64,000 nt of DNA, taken from assembly GCA_030037635.1 (NCBI GenBank), contig JASHQH010000038.1, positions 16,386-80,385 of the forward strand. Reading direction: 5' to 3'. This DNA is from Acidobacteriaceae bacterium (lineage in GTDB: Bacteria; Acidobacteriota; Terriglobia; Terriglobales; Acidobacteriaceae). Below the pieces are notes generated by a model. That model was given only the letters and a program-made list of their open reading frames with translations. It did no database searches and was not told the origin of the DNA. A program made the translations under genes and the position numbers. Of this stretch, positions 52,881-63,051 are shown one piece after another (position 1 is the first letter of the stretch; each line of letters begins with the position of its first letter).

Positions 52881-53684
52881 ATGTTAGACGTACAGTTCGG
52901 CGAGGCGAGCGACTTCGGCAAAGTCCGCACCAATAATGAAGACGCTGTGGGCTCTTTTGTCCCCGCCTCCCGCCAGCAGGCCCGCTCCCACGGTTTTCTT
53001 TTCGCCGTGGCCGACGGCGTGGGTGGTCTCGACCTGGGCGAAGTCGCATCGGCAACAGCCATCTCCGTGCTCACCGACGGATTCTCCAAGGCGCAACCCG
53101 GCGCCATGCTTATCGGCCTTTTGCCGCGCCTCATTCAGCAAGCCAATGCCGCGGTGCACGATTCCACGCTCGCCCCCGAGCACCAAGGGCGCAAAATGGC
53201 CACCACGCTCGTGGCCTGCGCCTTGCGCTATGACCAGGCCGTAATTTCGCACGTCGGCGATTCGCGCTGCTACCTGGTGCGCGAAGGGCAGGCCCGCCAA
53301 ATCACCCAGGACCACACCCTGGTCAACGAGCAGCGCAAACTGGGCCTCATCTCGGGCGGCCAGATCGCCGACTCCGATATGCGGCATGTGCTCATCCGCT
53401 CCCTGGGACCCGAGATGTTCGTTTCTCCCGATACGTCGGCCCTCACCATTCGCCCCGGCGACGTGCTCGTCCTGTCAACCGATGGCCTGCACGACGAGTT
53501 GAGTATGGCCGAGATCGCCGCCATTGCGTCGCAAAAGAAAGACGCAGCCCAAATTGCCCGTGAACTCGTGGCCCGCGCCGTGGAAATTGACGGCGCCGAC
53601 AACACCACCGCGCAGGTAATTCGCGTGCGCTCAGTGGAACAGGTAGGGATGTATCGCGGCCGCCCCTACCGCATGCCCGCGTAA
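52881..53684 (+). CDS. PP2C-type protein serine/threonine phosphatase
   Basis: The 267-residue product has the metal-dependent PP2C motifs in order: RTNNEDAVG near residue 17, FAVADGVGGLDLGEVAS near 42, MATTLVACAL near 105, SHVGDSRCYLVREG near 123, LSTDGLHDELS near 197, and DGADNTTAQVI near the end. The metal-binding Asp residues are all present. It removes phosphate from Ser/Thr in the cytoplasm. A Ser/Thr kinase is encoded 8 kb away on the same strand and may be its counterpart. CGGAG precedes the start. A short repeat-like stretch follows the stop. Confidence 0.93.
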   Translation: MLDVQFGEASDFGKVRTNNEDAVGSFVPASRQQARSHGFLFAVADGVGGLDLGEVASATAISVLTDGFSKAQPGAMLIGLLPRLIQQANAAVHDSTLAPEHQGRKMATTLVACALRYDQAVISHVGDSRCYLVREGQARQITQDHTLVNEQRKLGLISGGQIADSDMRHVLIRSLGPEMFVSPDTSALTIRPGDVLVLSTDGLHDELSMAEIAAIASQKKDAAQIARELVARAVEIDGADNTTAQVIRVRSVEQVGMYRGRPYRMPA

Positions 53685-53890
53685 ACACAGGGAGTAGCCA
53701 ATAGACAATGGGAAAGAGCGGCCATTCGTGGGCGCGATCCGTCTTCCCTGATTGTGCAATAATCGAAGTTTGTCCATGAGATTGTCCGCCAGCGGAGCGG
53801 AGACAAAGGTTTGTTTGCGCCTGTTCTGCTGCCCGTCCGCAAGCCGGAAGCGTGGCGCCGGCAGGCCCGGCGTGGCCAGCGAAGTTGAGC

Positions 53891-55141
53891 ATGTTATCGC
53901 CGCCCCAATCCGAGAAGGAAGCGAACGGGTCAAACCATGCCCCTCCGCCCTCTTCGGTCCGCGAGCAATTGAAGCGGCTGCTCGCACACCCCTTGTTCAC
54001 GCACAGCAAGCGCTACCCGGTACTGCTTGCCTACACGGTCGAGCAGACGCTGCTCGGCAATGCCAATGAATTGAAGGAACGCACCATTGGCATTGAGGCG
54101 TTTGGCCGCGAGCCCAGCTACGACGTAAACCTCGACCCCGTGGTGCGCACGACGGCCGCTGAAGTGCGCAAGCGGCTGATCCAGTACTACTACCGGCCCG
54201 AGCATGCTGGAGAACTGATCATTGAAATGCCGGTAGGCTCCTACGTGCCTGCGTTTCGCGAGCCGGCGGCCGGGACCAATCATGCAGGCGCAGGCGTTGC
54301 CGGGCCGGCGCCGGCGGCATTGCCCAATTCCTACATTGCGGGCGGCCAGCTCCCGTCTCTCGAAGAACCGGCTGCCGGAACGAATCTGCGCCGCTGGTTT
54401 TCCATTGCAGCCGCATTGGCGCTGGCGGTGCTGGCGGGGTTCGGCCTGGGACGGATCAAGGTTTCCAGCGAGCCGTCGAACCTTGAACGTTTTTGGGAGC
54501 CAATCACCTCTGCGTCCAGCAGGATCACATACTGCCTGGGCATGCCGGCAGACGCCACAGATCCGGCGCACCCCAATCTTTCGCAGGGCATGCCCGTCAA
54601 CGGTGGCTTGGATGTCTCGGATGTGATCACTCTTGCTAGGTCCATCGTTCCTCTGGCTGCGCGCCACGACGCATTTCGTGTCGTCTCCGCTTCCCAGACT
54701 CCTTTCGCCGAATTGCGTGAAAGCCCCATCGTGCTGATCGGTGCGTTCGACAACATCTGGACGATGCGCATCACTCAGGACCTGCCGTTCGGGTTCGAAA
54801 CCGACGGCGATATGCGCAAGCTGGTGGACCGCAAGAGCGCCCAGCCGCGATTCTGGACCCTCGAATGGCAGGTTCCGCATACCAAGCTGGCGAGGGACTA
54901 CGCCATCGTCGCCAGGATCCATGACAACGTGACGGGACAGCCGGTGATTATCGTTGCGGGAATCCTCGGCGAGGGGACCCAGGCGGCCAGCGAAGTGGTA
55001 TCGAACCCCGTTTATCTTGACGCCATGCTCGAAAAGGCGCCCAGGAATTGGGAGCAGCTCAATCTTGAAGCGGTGATCGAGACCAACGTCATCGACGGGA
55101 ACCCCGGACCTCCGAATATTCTTGCTGTCGAAACCTGGTAG
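53891..55141 (+). CDS. Single-pass membrane protein with conserved cytoplasmic helical domain
   Basis: I choose the ATG at 53891 (MLSPPQSEKEANG). The 416-residue product has an N-terminal soluble region (about 20-125) with LFTHSKRYPVLLAYTVEQTL and RTIGIEAFGREPSYDVNLDP, then VVRTTAAEVRKRLIQYY and ELIIEMPVGSYVPAF. I recall this module at the N-terminus of acidobacterial proteins often labelled adenylate cyclase-like or TolB-like. A Pro/Ala linker and one membrane helix follow (WFSIAAALALAVLAGFGLG, about 175-195). A C-terminal periplasmic domain of about 215 residues of unknown type completes it. It may be a transmembrane regulator or sensor. No phosphotransfer or nucleotide motif is visible. 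Confidence 0.7.
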   Translation: MLSPPQSEKEANGSNHAPPPSSVREQLKRLLAHPLFTHSKRYPVLLAYTVEQTLLGNANELKERTIGIEAFGREPSYDVNLDPVVRTTAAEVRKRLIQYYYRPEHAGELIIEMPVGSYVPAFREPAAGTNHAGAGVAGPAPAALPNSYIAGGQLPSLEEPAAGTNLRRWFSIAAALALAVLAGFGLGRIKVSSEPSNLERFWEPITSASSRITYCLGMPADATDPAHPNLSQGMPVNGGLDVSDVITLARSIVPLAARHDAFRVVSASQTPFAELRESPIVLIGAFDNIWTMRITQDLPFGFETDGDMRKLVDRKSAQPRFWTLEWQVPHTKLARDYAIVARIHDNVTGQPVIIVAGILGEGTQAASEVVSNPVYLDAMLEKAPRNWEQLNLEAVIETNVIDGNPGPPNILAVETW

Positions 55142-55358
55142 GCGCTCAGATCGGCAGGAAAAGACCGTATCATACATCCCTGCTCGAAGCCCGTTCGCAT
55201 GAGCTGATCTCTTTCATTGATCAGCCGTTATGTGATCCTGCCTCTGTTCGCTGCACGATGCAGCTTCCTGAGGAGCGACAAACCCGCCTATTCTCACTCC
55301 GGGCTGGAGTTTGAAGACGGGCCCGGCAGGGCTCGACACTCGGCCCAGGAGGAGATTC

Positions 55359-55715
55359 GTGAAACCCATTTGGGGAATTGCGCTTTTATCCTTGCTGATC
55401 GCAGGCTCACTTGCGCCGGCTGCGAGCAGGAATTCGCAGCGTTTTGTCCTTCCCAGCGAGGTTCGTGTCGGCAACCTTCAAATCGCCCAGGGGCAATACG
55501 AGGTCACCTGGACGGAGCCTTCGGGACCGCAAGTGCAGTTGACCCTCAAGGCCGACGGAAAACAGCCGATCACGATTCCTGCCCGTCTGATTGCAGAAAA
55601 ACACGCCGAATCCGGCGTTACCACTTTTAGCGAGAACGGGATCACCTATCTGCAGGACTTTCACACAACCAAGGAGACGTTCATTTTGCCGGGCACGCCC
55701 AGTGTTCCGAAATAG
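55359..55715 (+). CDS. Small secreted protein of unknown function
   Basis: The GTG at 55359 follows AGGAGGAG closely and gives 118 residues; the tracked start is upstream and has no such site. A signal peptide (WGIALLSLLIAGSLAPAAS) precedes a roughly 95-residue beta-rich domain with VLPSEVRVGNLQIAQGQYEV and TWTEPSGPQVQLTLKADGK. The SEVRVGNLQIAQGQYEVTW pattern is like small acidobacterial secreted proteins that I cannot assign. It lies downstream of the membrane protein gene on the same strand with a 217-bp gap. Confidence 0.7.
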   Translation: MKPIWGIALLSLLIAGSLAPAASRNSQRFVLPSEVRVGNLQIAQGQYEVTWTEPSGPQVQLTLKADGKQPITIPARLIAEKHAESGVTTFSENGITYLQDFHTTKETFILPGTPSVPK

Positions 55716-55977
55716 GGGCGATTGCGGCGGCGCAGCTGCGCCGATCCAGAGTCGCGGATGGTGTGATTCATGCGCGTTTGCGCCCTTGGCTCATCGTCCG
55801 TCTCTCATTCCGCGGGGGCGACAGTTGCGATAATCGGTCTGTACATGTTGAAACTTCATCAAAAGTCGCCACTCGATCTTGCTGTCGCCGTTGCGCGCGG
55901 GGACCAGGCCGGCTGCGGTCCCGCCGAGTTGAAAAGCCGTGTTGGCCCACCGCACCGGCACCTGGAGACATATGCAA

Positions 55978-58188
55978 ATGCGCACGCGTAATTCGCACCG
56001 TTTCCTTCCACTGATCGCCCTCACGGCGCTCCTTTCGGGAGCGTGCGCCCTCGTGGCGCAGGACACAGAGCGGCCCTGGATGAACCCCAAGCTCGCGCCG
56101 CAGGAACGGGCCGAGATGGTCCTCAAGCAACTGACGCTCGACGAGAAGCTGGCCCTGCTGCACGGAAACGGGATGGCACACGATTCGCATTGGAATATGC
56201 CTCTCACGCATCTTGCGAATGGAGGCGCCGGCTACGTCGAAGGCGTGGCGCGCCTCGGCATCCCGGGCCTCGTCATTTCCGATGCGGCTTACGGCGTGAG
56301 GGAAAGCGGAGTGAACGGGCGTTACTCGACCGCGATGCCCTCCAACCTGGGAGCGGCCTCGAGCTGGGATACGGACTCGGCCTGCGCCTTCGGCGCCGTA
56401 ATCGGCCAGGAGCTGAGGGCGCAGGGCTTCAATATGACGCTGGGCGGCGGAGTGGACCTGGTCCGCGAGCCCAGGAATGGGCGCACCTTCGAGTACACGG
56501 GCGAGGATCCGCTTCTGGCCGGCACCATGGACGGAAGCATGATGAAGTGCGAGCAGGCGCAACACGTGGTGGGCGACATTAAGCACTATGTGATGAACGA
56601 CCAGGAGACGGGACGCACATTTGTGAACGCCATCATCTCAAGAAAGGCCATGCAGGAGTCGGATCTGCTTGCCTTTCATATCGCCATCTCCCTCGCCAAT
56701 CCCGGCGCGGTCATGTGTTCCTATAACCGCGTCAACGGCGTTTACAGCTGCGAAAATCCATACACGCTGCACGATGTGCTGAAGACGGACTGGGGATTCA
56801 AGGGATTTGTGATCTCAGACTGGGGCGGGACGCATAGCACCGTCGCGGCATCTGCGGCCGGTCTCGATCAGGAACAGCCGGCAGACAGCTACTACGGCGC
56901 AAAGCTCAAAGAAGCCGTCGAGGCCGGGAAAGTTCCACTCGCCGAGATTGACGATCATGCCCGGCGCGTTCTCTATGCGGAGTTCGCGTCGGGAATCGTC
57001 GACGATCCGCCTCAAATGGACGTTGTGGATGTTCAGAAAGGCTTTGAAGTCGCCCAGCGTGTGGAGGAGGAGAGCATTGTTCTGCTGAAGAACGACCATG
57101 CCATCCTGCCCATCGATTCCTCAAAGGTTCACAGCATCGCGATCATCGGAGGGCATGCCGATGTGGGCATGATCTCCGGAGCAGGATCGGCGCAGGTCGA
57201 TCCGCCGGGCGGCAATGCCATCATGCCTCCGGGAAAGGGTGCGCCGCGTTGGGATGAACAGGCCTGGTTTCCGACCTCTCCGCTGAAGGCGTTGCGCGCA
57301 AAGCTGCCCAACACCAAGATCGAATTCGATCCGGGAACGGACCTGCAGTCGGCGGCCGCGCTGGCCAGAAATTCTGATCTTGCCATTGTCTTTGGGTACC
57401 AGTGGGAATCCGAGGGCATGGATCTGAAGAGCCTTTCACTCTCCGGTAATCAGAACGCTCTCATCGAGCAGGTGGCAGACGCCAATCCCGACACCATCGT
57501 CGTGCTCGAAAGCGGCTCGGCGGTGACGATGCCCTGGATCGATAAGGTCGCCGGCGTGGTTGAGGCGTGGTACGCGGGCAGTTCGGGACACAAGGCCTTG
57601 GCCGAGGTGCTCACTGGAGACGTGAATCCGTCGGGCAAACTCCCCATCACCTTCCCCAAAGACGAGAACGATCTGCCTCACGCGGCTATTCTGCCGGCGC
57701 CCACTCCAAGGCCGGAGCAGGCGATGAGGCATGCTCCTCCATCGAACTATGCCGTCAATTACAGCGAAGGCGCAGAGGTGGGCTACAAATGGTTTGAGGC
57801 CGAGCACAAGCAACCGCTGTTTCCGTTCGGCTTCGGGCTCTCCTACACCTCGTATGAGTATTCCGGCCTGAGCGTCGATTCCGCCGCGAAGACGGTGCGC
57901 TTCACGGTGAAAAATACGGGCGCGCGAGCGGGTGAAGAAATCGCGGAAGTCTACGCCCGGCTTCCGCAAGGCGCGGACGAGTCCTCGTATAAGCGGCTGG
58001 CCGGCTGGAAGCGGATTACGCTGGCGCCCGGCGAGACGCAGACCGTGACAGTGCCAATCGATTTGCGTGTTCTGCAGACGTTCGACGAAGCGCATAACAA
58101 CTGGAACCTGGCGCCTGGCAATTACCAGGTCTTCGTGGGAGGCTCATCGGATCAAACGCCCCTCACCGGGAGCCTTCAGATTCATTAA
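55978..58188 (+). CDS. Glycoside hydrolase family 3 beta-glucosidase-like enzyme
   Basis: I choose the ATG at 55978 (MRTRNSHRFLPLIAL), with GGAGA nine bases upstream; ATG 55972 is too close. The 736-residue product has a signal peptide (LPLIALTALLSGACALVAQ). The GH3 TIM-barrel domain follows with LDEKLALLHGNG, GGVDLVREPRNGRTFEYTGE, HYVMNDQETGR and catalytic nucleophile Asp281 in VISDWGGTH. An alpha/beta sandwich domain has the SDLAIVFGYQWESEGMD region, and a fibronectin-III-like C-terminal domain begins near VRFTVKNTGARAGEEI. It cleaves non-reducing beta-glycosidic ends in the periplasm. The next gene, a TonB receptor, starts 0 bp after its stop (TAA-ATG). Confidence 0.93.
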   Translation: MRTRNSHRFLPLIALTALLSGACALVAQDTERPWMNPKLAPQERAEMVLKQLTLDEKLALLHGNGMAHDSHWNMPLTHLANGGAGYVEGVARLGIPGLVISDAAYGVRESGVNGRYSTAMPSNLGAASSWDTDSACAFGAVIGQELRAQGFNMTLGGGVDLVREPRNGRTFEYTGEDPLLAGTMDGSMMKCEQAQHVVGDIKHYVMNDQETGRTFVNAIISRKAMQESDLLAFHIAISLANPGAVMCSYNRVNGVYSCENPYTLHDVLKTDWGFKGFVISDWGGTHSTVAASAAGLDQEQPADSYYGAKLKEAVEAGKVPLAEIDDHARRVLYAEFASGIVDDPPQMDVVDVQKGFEVAQRVEEESIVLLKNDHAILPIDSSKVHSIAIIGGHADVGMISGAGSAQVDPPGGNAIMPPGKGAPRWDEQAWFPTSPLKALRAKLPNTKIEFDPGTDLQSAAALARNSDLAIVFGYQWESEGMDLKSLSLSGNQNALIEQVADANPDTIVVLESGSAVTMPWIDKVAGVVEAWYAGSSGHKALAEVLTGDVNPSGKLPITFPKDENDLPHAAILPAPTPRPEQAMRHAPPSNYAVNYSEGAEVGYKWFEAEHKQPLFPFGFGLSYTSYEYSGLSVDSAAKTVRFTVKNTGARAGEEIAEVYARLPQGADESSYKRLAGWKRITLAPGETQTVTVPIDLRVLQTFDEAHNNWNLAPGNYQVFVGGSSDQTPLTGSLQIH

Positions 58189-61100
58189 ATGGGACATGAC
58201 GTGAGCAAGCCGCCGGAAGCAAGTGCACCGCATAGAGATTTGCAGTTCGAGAAGAGTTGGCCGGTCGCGACCATCCTCTTTCTGCTGGGACTCATGGTTG
58301 GGATTCCACTCGGTGCGCAGGTGACCCCCGCGCCTGCGGCGGCTTTGACGGGCATTGTTTACGCGGCTGGCAGCGCACCTGTCGCCGGCGCCCACGTGAC
58401 CATCGCCGGCGCAGGAACGCCCGGGGAACTGCACACCGCGATCACCGCAGCCGATGGGCATTTTACCCTCGCCGGCGTTCCGCCGGGACCCTACACGGCG
58501 ACAGTGCAACTGCCTGGCCGGGCGCCAACCTCCCCGTTCGCGATCAATGTCACAAATGCAATCTTGGTCTTAACCGTCTCCGATCAAAACACAGTCACGG
58601 TCACTCTCGAATCGCAGGGCGCCGCGCCCGTCGCCTCCAATGCGAATCCGGGCTCTGCCGCAAATGGCGCCGCGGCGACCGGCGGCGAGAAGCTGTCGAG
58701 CCAGGCCGTGAGCGAGCTGCCGCTCAACGGCCGCGACTTCAGCACGCTGTTGCTGCTGGCCGCGGGCACCATGACAGACATCAACGGCGCCACCAACTTC
58801 ACGCAGCAATTCGCCATCAACGGGCAGCGCGGCGTGGAGGCGGTTTTCGCCATGGATGGCGCCGACGTCAGCGATCCGGAGATGGGAGGCACCATCTTTA
58901 CCAACTTCAACGTCGACGCCATTCAGGAATTGCAGTCCAGTTCGGGCTGGATGCCAGCCGAGATCGGGCGCGGCGCGGCGGGATTCACGAACATCATCAC
59001 GCGGTCAGGCAAGAGCGGCTTCCATGGATCGTTCTTCGAGTTTCTGCGCAACTCGTCGCTCGACGCGCGCAATTACTTCGACCATCCATCGATCGCGGAT
59101 CCCGGCCGGATTCCGCCGTTCCGGAGGAACGAGTTCGGATTCACCAATGGCGGCCCCGTGGTGCTGCCGCATTGGTATGACGGGCGCGGCCGGACCTTTT
59201 ACTTCGGCGAGTATCAGGGCTTTCGGCAGGTGCTGGGGACGACGCAGGTGCTGGCCGTGCCCACGGTCGAGGAGCGCGCGGGTCAGGACACGGTGACCTA
59301 CCCCGGCGGAAGCACCGACACGCTTCAGGTGCCGGTCAATCCGCAGATCGCTGCGCTGCTCGCGCTCTATCCCAAGCCCAATGTTCCCACGGGCGCATAT
59401 GGACCGCGCACCTACGAAGCGCCTTCCAATGTAGACACTGACGCCGATCAGTTCTCGATCCGCATCGATCAGACGCTGGGCCACAAGGGGCAGTTTTTGG
59501 GCCGATTCACCTACGACAATCTGACCGGACCGACGACCAACCCCGACCAGACCCTGCTGGAACCGAGTTTTGGCATACAGTACGTCGACCGGCAGCGGAA
59601 TGTGGTGTTCACCTACACGCGCACGGTGTCGCCGCGGTATTTATGGTCGGCGTCGCTCAGCATCACTCGCTCCACTCCCTCTTTTCCCACACCCAACCAT
59701 ACCGACCCGGCTCTGAAGTTCATCGATGGTCTCTACGAGCCATACAACTCCGCAGCCGGATCGGTGATGTCGGCGTTCGGAAATCTGTTCCAGGGCCAGC
59801 TGAATTTCGCCTTTACCTCGGGACCGCACAACGTGAAGTGGGGCGTGGAGGCGCGGCTCAACCGCGACACGACCTACTTCGGAATCAGCCCCAACGGAGA
59901 ATACGATTTTGGCGGCGGCACCGTCTATTCGCCCGTCTTCATTCCTTCGGCGAGCGGCCAGCACAGCGTTGAGCCCGGTGATCCTCTGCCCGATACGCTC
60001 AGCAGCCTGCTGCTTGGGTATCCCTACGGCTATACCATCGCTGTCGCGCCGCCGTACTTCTCGAATGGAACTCACATCGGTCCGGCAGCCATCAACCGCA
60101 ACGATGTGAACGCCTACATCCAGGACACCTGGAAAATCAACAGCCGCGGGGCTCTCGACTACGGCCTTCGCTACGAGGTCTACACGCCCATCACGGAGCG
60201 CGCGCACCGCACCTCGAGTTTTCTCAACCCCTATCCGCCGGCGGGCGTGAACCAGGAGTATCTGATCAACCCGCAGCCGGGATACCGGAGCGGATGGAAT
60301 GGCTGGGGGCCGCGTCTTCAGATGGACTGGAACGCGCCAGGACAGGTGCGGGTGCACGCCGGCGGAGCCATCACCGTGATCCCGCCCAACATCTGGCAGG
60401 ACAATCTGCTGACCGGGTCAACGCCCTTTGCCGTTTACCCGCGCGTCAATGCCTCGCCAAGCGGAGAAATCGCCTACGGTTTCCAGATCACGCCCGACGA
60501 GCTTCCACTCACCTATTCGACGTCGGGGCAGAACGTGTTTGCGAGCGGCAATCCCAAGCAGGTGCCCGCCAACACGGTGATGGATGTGAATCTTTACCAG
60601 CAGGACCTGGCGGCATTGGCGCCGGGGCATCAGCTTTCGCTGCTCAACTTGAGCGCCATCGATCCCCGCTTCGGAGACGGGTTTCTTGAAACCTGGACGC
60701 TGGGACTGGAGCGTGCGTGGGGTGGGCTCACGGCCGATGCAGCCTATGTGGGCACTGAGGCGTTCCGGCTGCCGCAAATGTCGTATCCCAACGCTTACCC
60801 GGGAGCGGGGTCCGGCTTTGCGCCGTTCACCGACTTCGACAGCAGTGGCGCGGTAACGGGCGGCTTCGGATTCGAGTCCGTGGTCACCGACACTTCGCAC
60901 TCGTCCTACAACGCATTGCAGACTTCTCTGGCCGGGCAAGCCGGGCACGATGGCCCCGGATTGCAGGCGGGCTACACGTGGGGCAAATCGCTCGACAATG
61001 TGAGCGGCCTGCAGGGCGGCACCGGATCAGCGGGAGCCGTGGTTCTGTTCAGCCCGCAGAATCCATCCGACACGCACACCGAAAAAGGTCCATCGAACTT

Positions 61101-61707
61101 CGATGTGACGCACGCCTTCACGGTGAGCGCGGCCCAGGATTTGCACCTGCAGGCGCTTCGATTTCTGCCCTCCCGGGCCCAGCTGATGACCAGGGGCTGG
61201 GAGTTTCTGAGCATCTCGACCATCTCCAGCGGCTCGCCCTTCACCGTCTACTCAGGCCTGCAGCAAACCGGCTACGGCACCATCGGCGCCGACCGGCCCG
61301 ATCAGATCGGCACGCCCAACCTGTCCACCGCCCACAGCGCCACGCGGCCCAGGGAGGACTACTTCGGCCTCGGCGCCAACAACGCCAGCTTCTTTTCCAT
61401 CCCCATCGGCATTGCGGGAGGCACCGGACCCAACTCCGGACGCTACGGAACGCTGGGCCGCAACACCTTCCGCGGCCCGGCCTATTACGATTTCGATTAC
61501 GCCCTCATCAAGACCACGCCCATCGGACGCCGGCGCAGCGGCCTGGAGCGCGCCGACCTGCAGTTCCGCGGCGAGTTCTTCAACCTCTTCAACGTGGTCA
61601 ACATGGGACTGCCCGCGAACACCCTGCTGGGTTCAGGATTCGGCTTCATCAGCAAGACCGCCGGCACTTCGCGGCAAATTCAGTTTTCGCTCAAGCTGAT
61701 CTATTGA
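58189..61707 (+). CDS. Oar-like TonB-dependent receptor 2
   Basis: The 1172-residue product has a long N-region, then a hydrophobic stretch (WPVATILFLLGLMVGIPLGAQ) acting as signal. A carboxypeptidase-regulatory-like domain follows at about 55-130 (AGAHVTIAGAG, HFTLAGVPPGPYTATVQLPG). A plug region carries SELPLNGRDFSTLLLLAAG, a motif I know well from this receptor type. The beta-barrel ends RQIQFSLKLIY. A GTG at residue 5 (58201) is an alternative start. Translation is probably coupled to the GH3 gene. The pair suggests import of glycosides or oligosaccharides, but TonB dependence and ligand are inferences. Confidence 0.9.
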   Translation: MGHDVSKPPEASAPHRDLQFEKSWPVATILFLLGLMVGIPLGAQVTPAPAAALTGIVYAAGSAPVAGAHVTIAGAGTPGELHTAITAADGHFTLAGVPPGPYTATVQLPGRAPTSPFAINVTNAILVLTVSDQNTVTVTLESQGAAPVASNANPGSAANGAAATGGEKLSSQAVSELPLNGRDFSTLLLLAAGTMTDINGATNFTQQFAINGQRGVEAVFAMDGADVSDPEMGGTIFTNFNVDAIQELQSSSGWMPAEIGRGAAGFTNIITRSGKSGFHGSFFEFLRNSSLDARNYFDHPSIADPGRIPPFRRNEFGFTNGGPVVLPHWYDGRGRTFYFGEYQGFRQVLGTTQVLAVPTVEERAGQDTVTYPGGSTDTLQVPVNPQIAALLALYPKPNVPTGAYGPRTYEAPSNVDTDADQFSIRIDQTLGHKGQFLGRFTYDNLTGPTTNPDQTLLEPSFGIQYVDRQRNVVFTYTRTVSPRYLWSASLSITRSTPSFPTPNHTDPALKFIDGLYEPYNSAAGSVMSAFGNLFQGQLNFAFTSGPHNVKWGVEARLNRDTTYFGISPNGEYDFGGGTVYSPVFIPSASGQHSVEPGDPLPDTLSSLLLGYPYGYTIAVAPPYFSNGTHIGPAAINRNDVNAYIQDTWKINSRGALDYGLRYEVYTPITERAHRTSSFLNPYPPAGVNQEYLINPQPGYRSGWNGWGPRLQMDWNAPGQVRVHAGGAITVIPPNIWQDNLLTGSTPFAVYPRVNASPSGEIAYGFQITPDELPLTYSTSGQNVFASGNPKQVPANTVMDVNLYQQDLAALAPGHQLSLLNLSAIDPRFGDGFLETWTLGLERAWGGLTADAAYVGTEAFRLPQMSYPNAYPGAGSGFAPFTDFDSSGAVTGGFGFESVVTDTSHSSYNALQTSLAGQAGHDGPGLQAGYTWGKSLDNVSGLQGGTGSAGAVVLFSPQNPSDTHTEKGPSNFDVTHAFTVSAAQDLHLQALRFLPSRAQLMTRGWEFLSISTISSGSPFTVYSGLQQTGYGTIGADRPDQIGTPNLSTAHSATRPREDYFGLGANNASFFSIPIGIAGGTGPNSGRYGTLGRNTFRGPAYYDFDYALIKTTPIGRRRSGLERADLQFRGEFFNLFNVVNMGLPANTLLGSGFGFISKTAGTSRQIQFSLKLIY

Positions 61708-61811
61708 GGGCGCTCCCTCGCTCCCTTGTTCCCGATCTCTCATTTACGAATTCCTTACTGTTTCCCGCCCAATTCCCGCTACAGTAGAACCAGCCCCTGC
61801 TGGCACGCCCG

Positions 61812-62786
<975 letters not shown>

Positions 62787-63051
62787 AAGCGGTTTTCCAC
62801 ACCCTCGGCCCCCAAATCTTCACGGATTCTTTATGCTTGAGGCACTAGGATTCCTGTGAATCCGAAGCGCCCCAAGTTGTGTGCCCGAAGTGTGCTCCGG
62901 TCATGGCTCCATTTGCATTCATTCTTCAGGGCCGAGCCTGCTGCGGCATTTCAGACCCGCCCATTCGTTTCTGAATTTTGCCGCCTTACCCGGCCTTGAC
63001 CACCCAACCCGCACCTGATTGAGACCCCAGCAAGTGAAAGGAGATCTAAGA
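62787..63051. other. Intergenic region before glnA
   Basis: A 265-bp gap that should contain the glnA promoter. I looked for a sigma-54 site (GG-N10-GC) and found no good match; TGGCTCCATTTGC has the wrong spacing. The right end carries AAAGGAGATC, a strong ribosome-binding site for glnA. Confidence 0.5.

Noticed and set aside
53930-55177. 415-codon minus-strand ORF opposite the membrane regulator
   Set aside because: The plus-strand frame has a clear membrane helix and conserved segments. The antisense frame lacks any.
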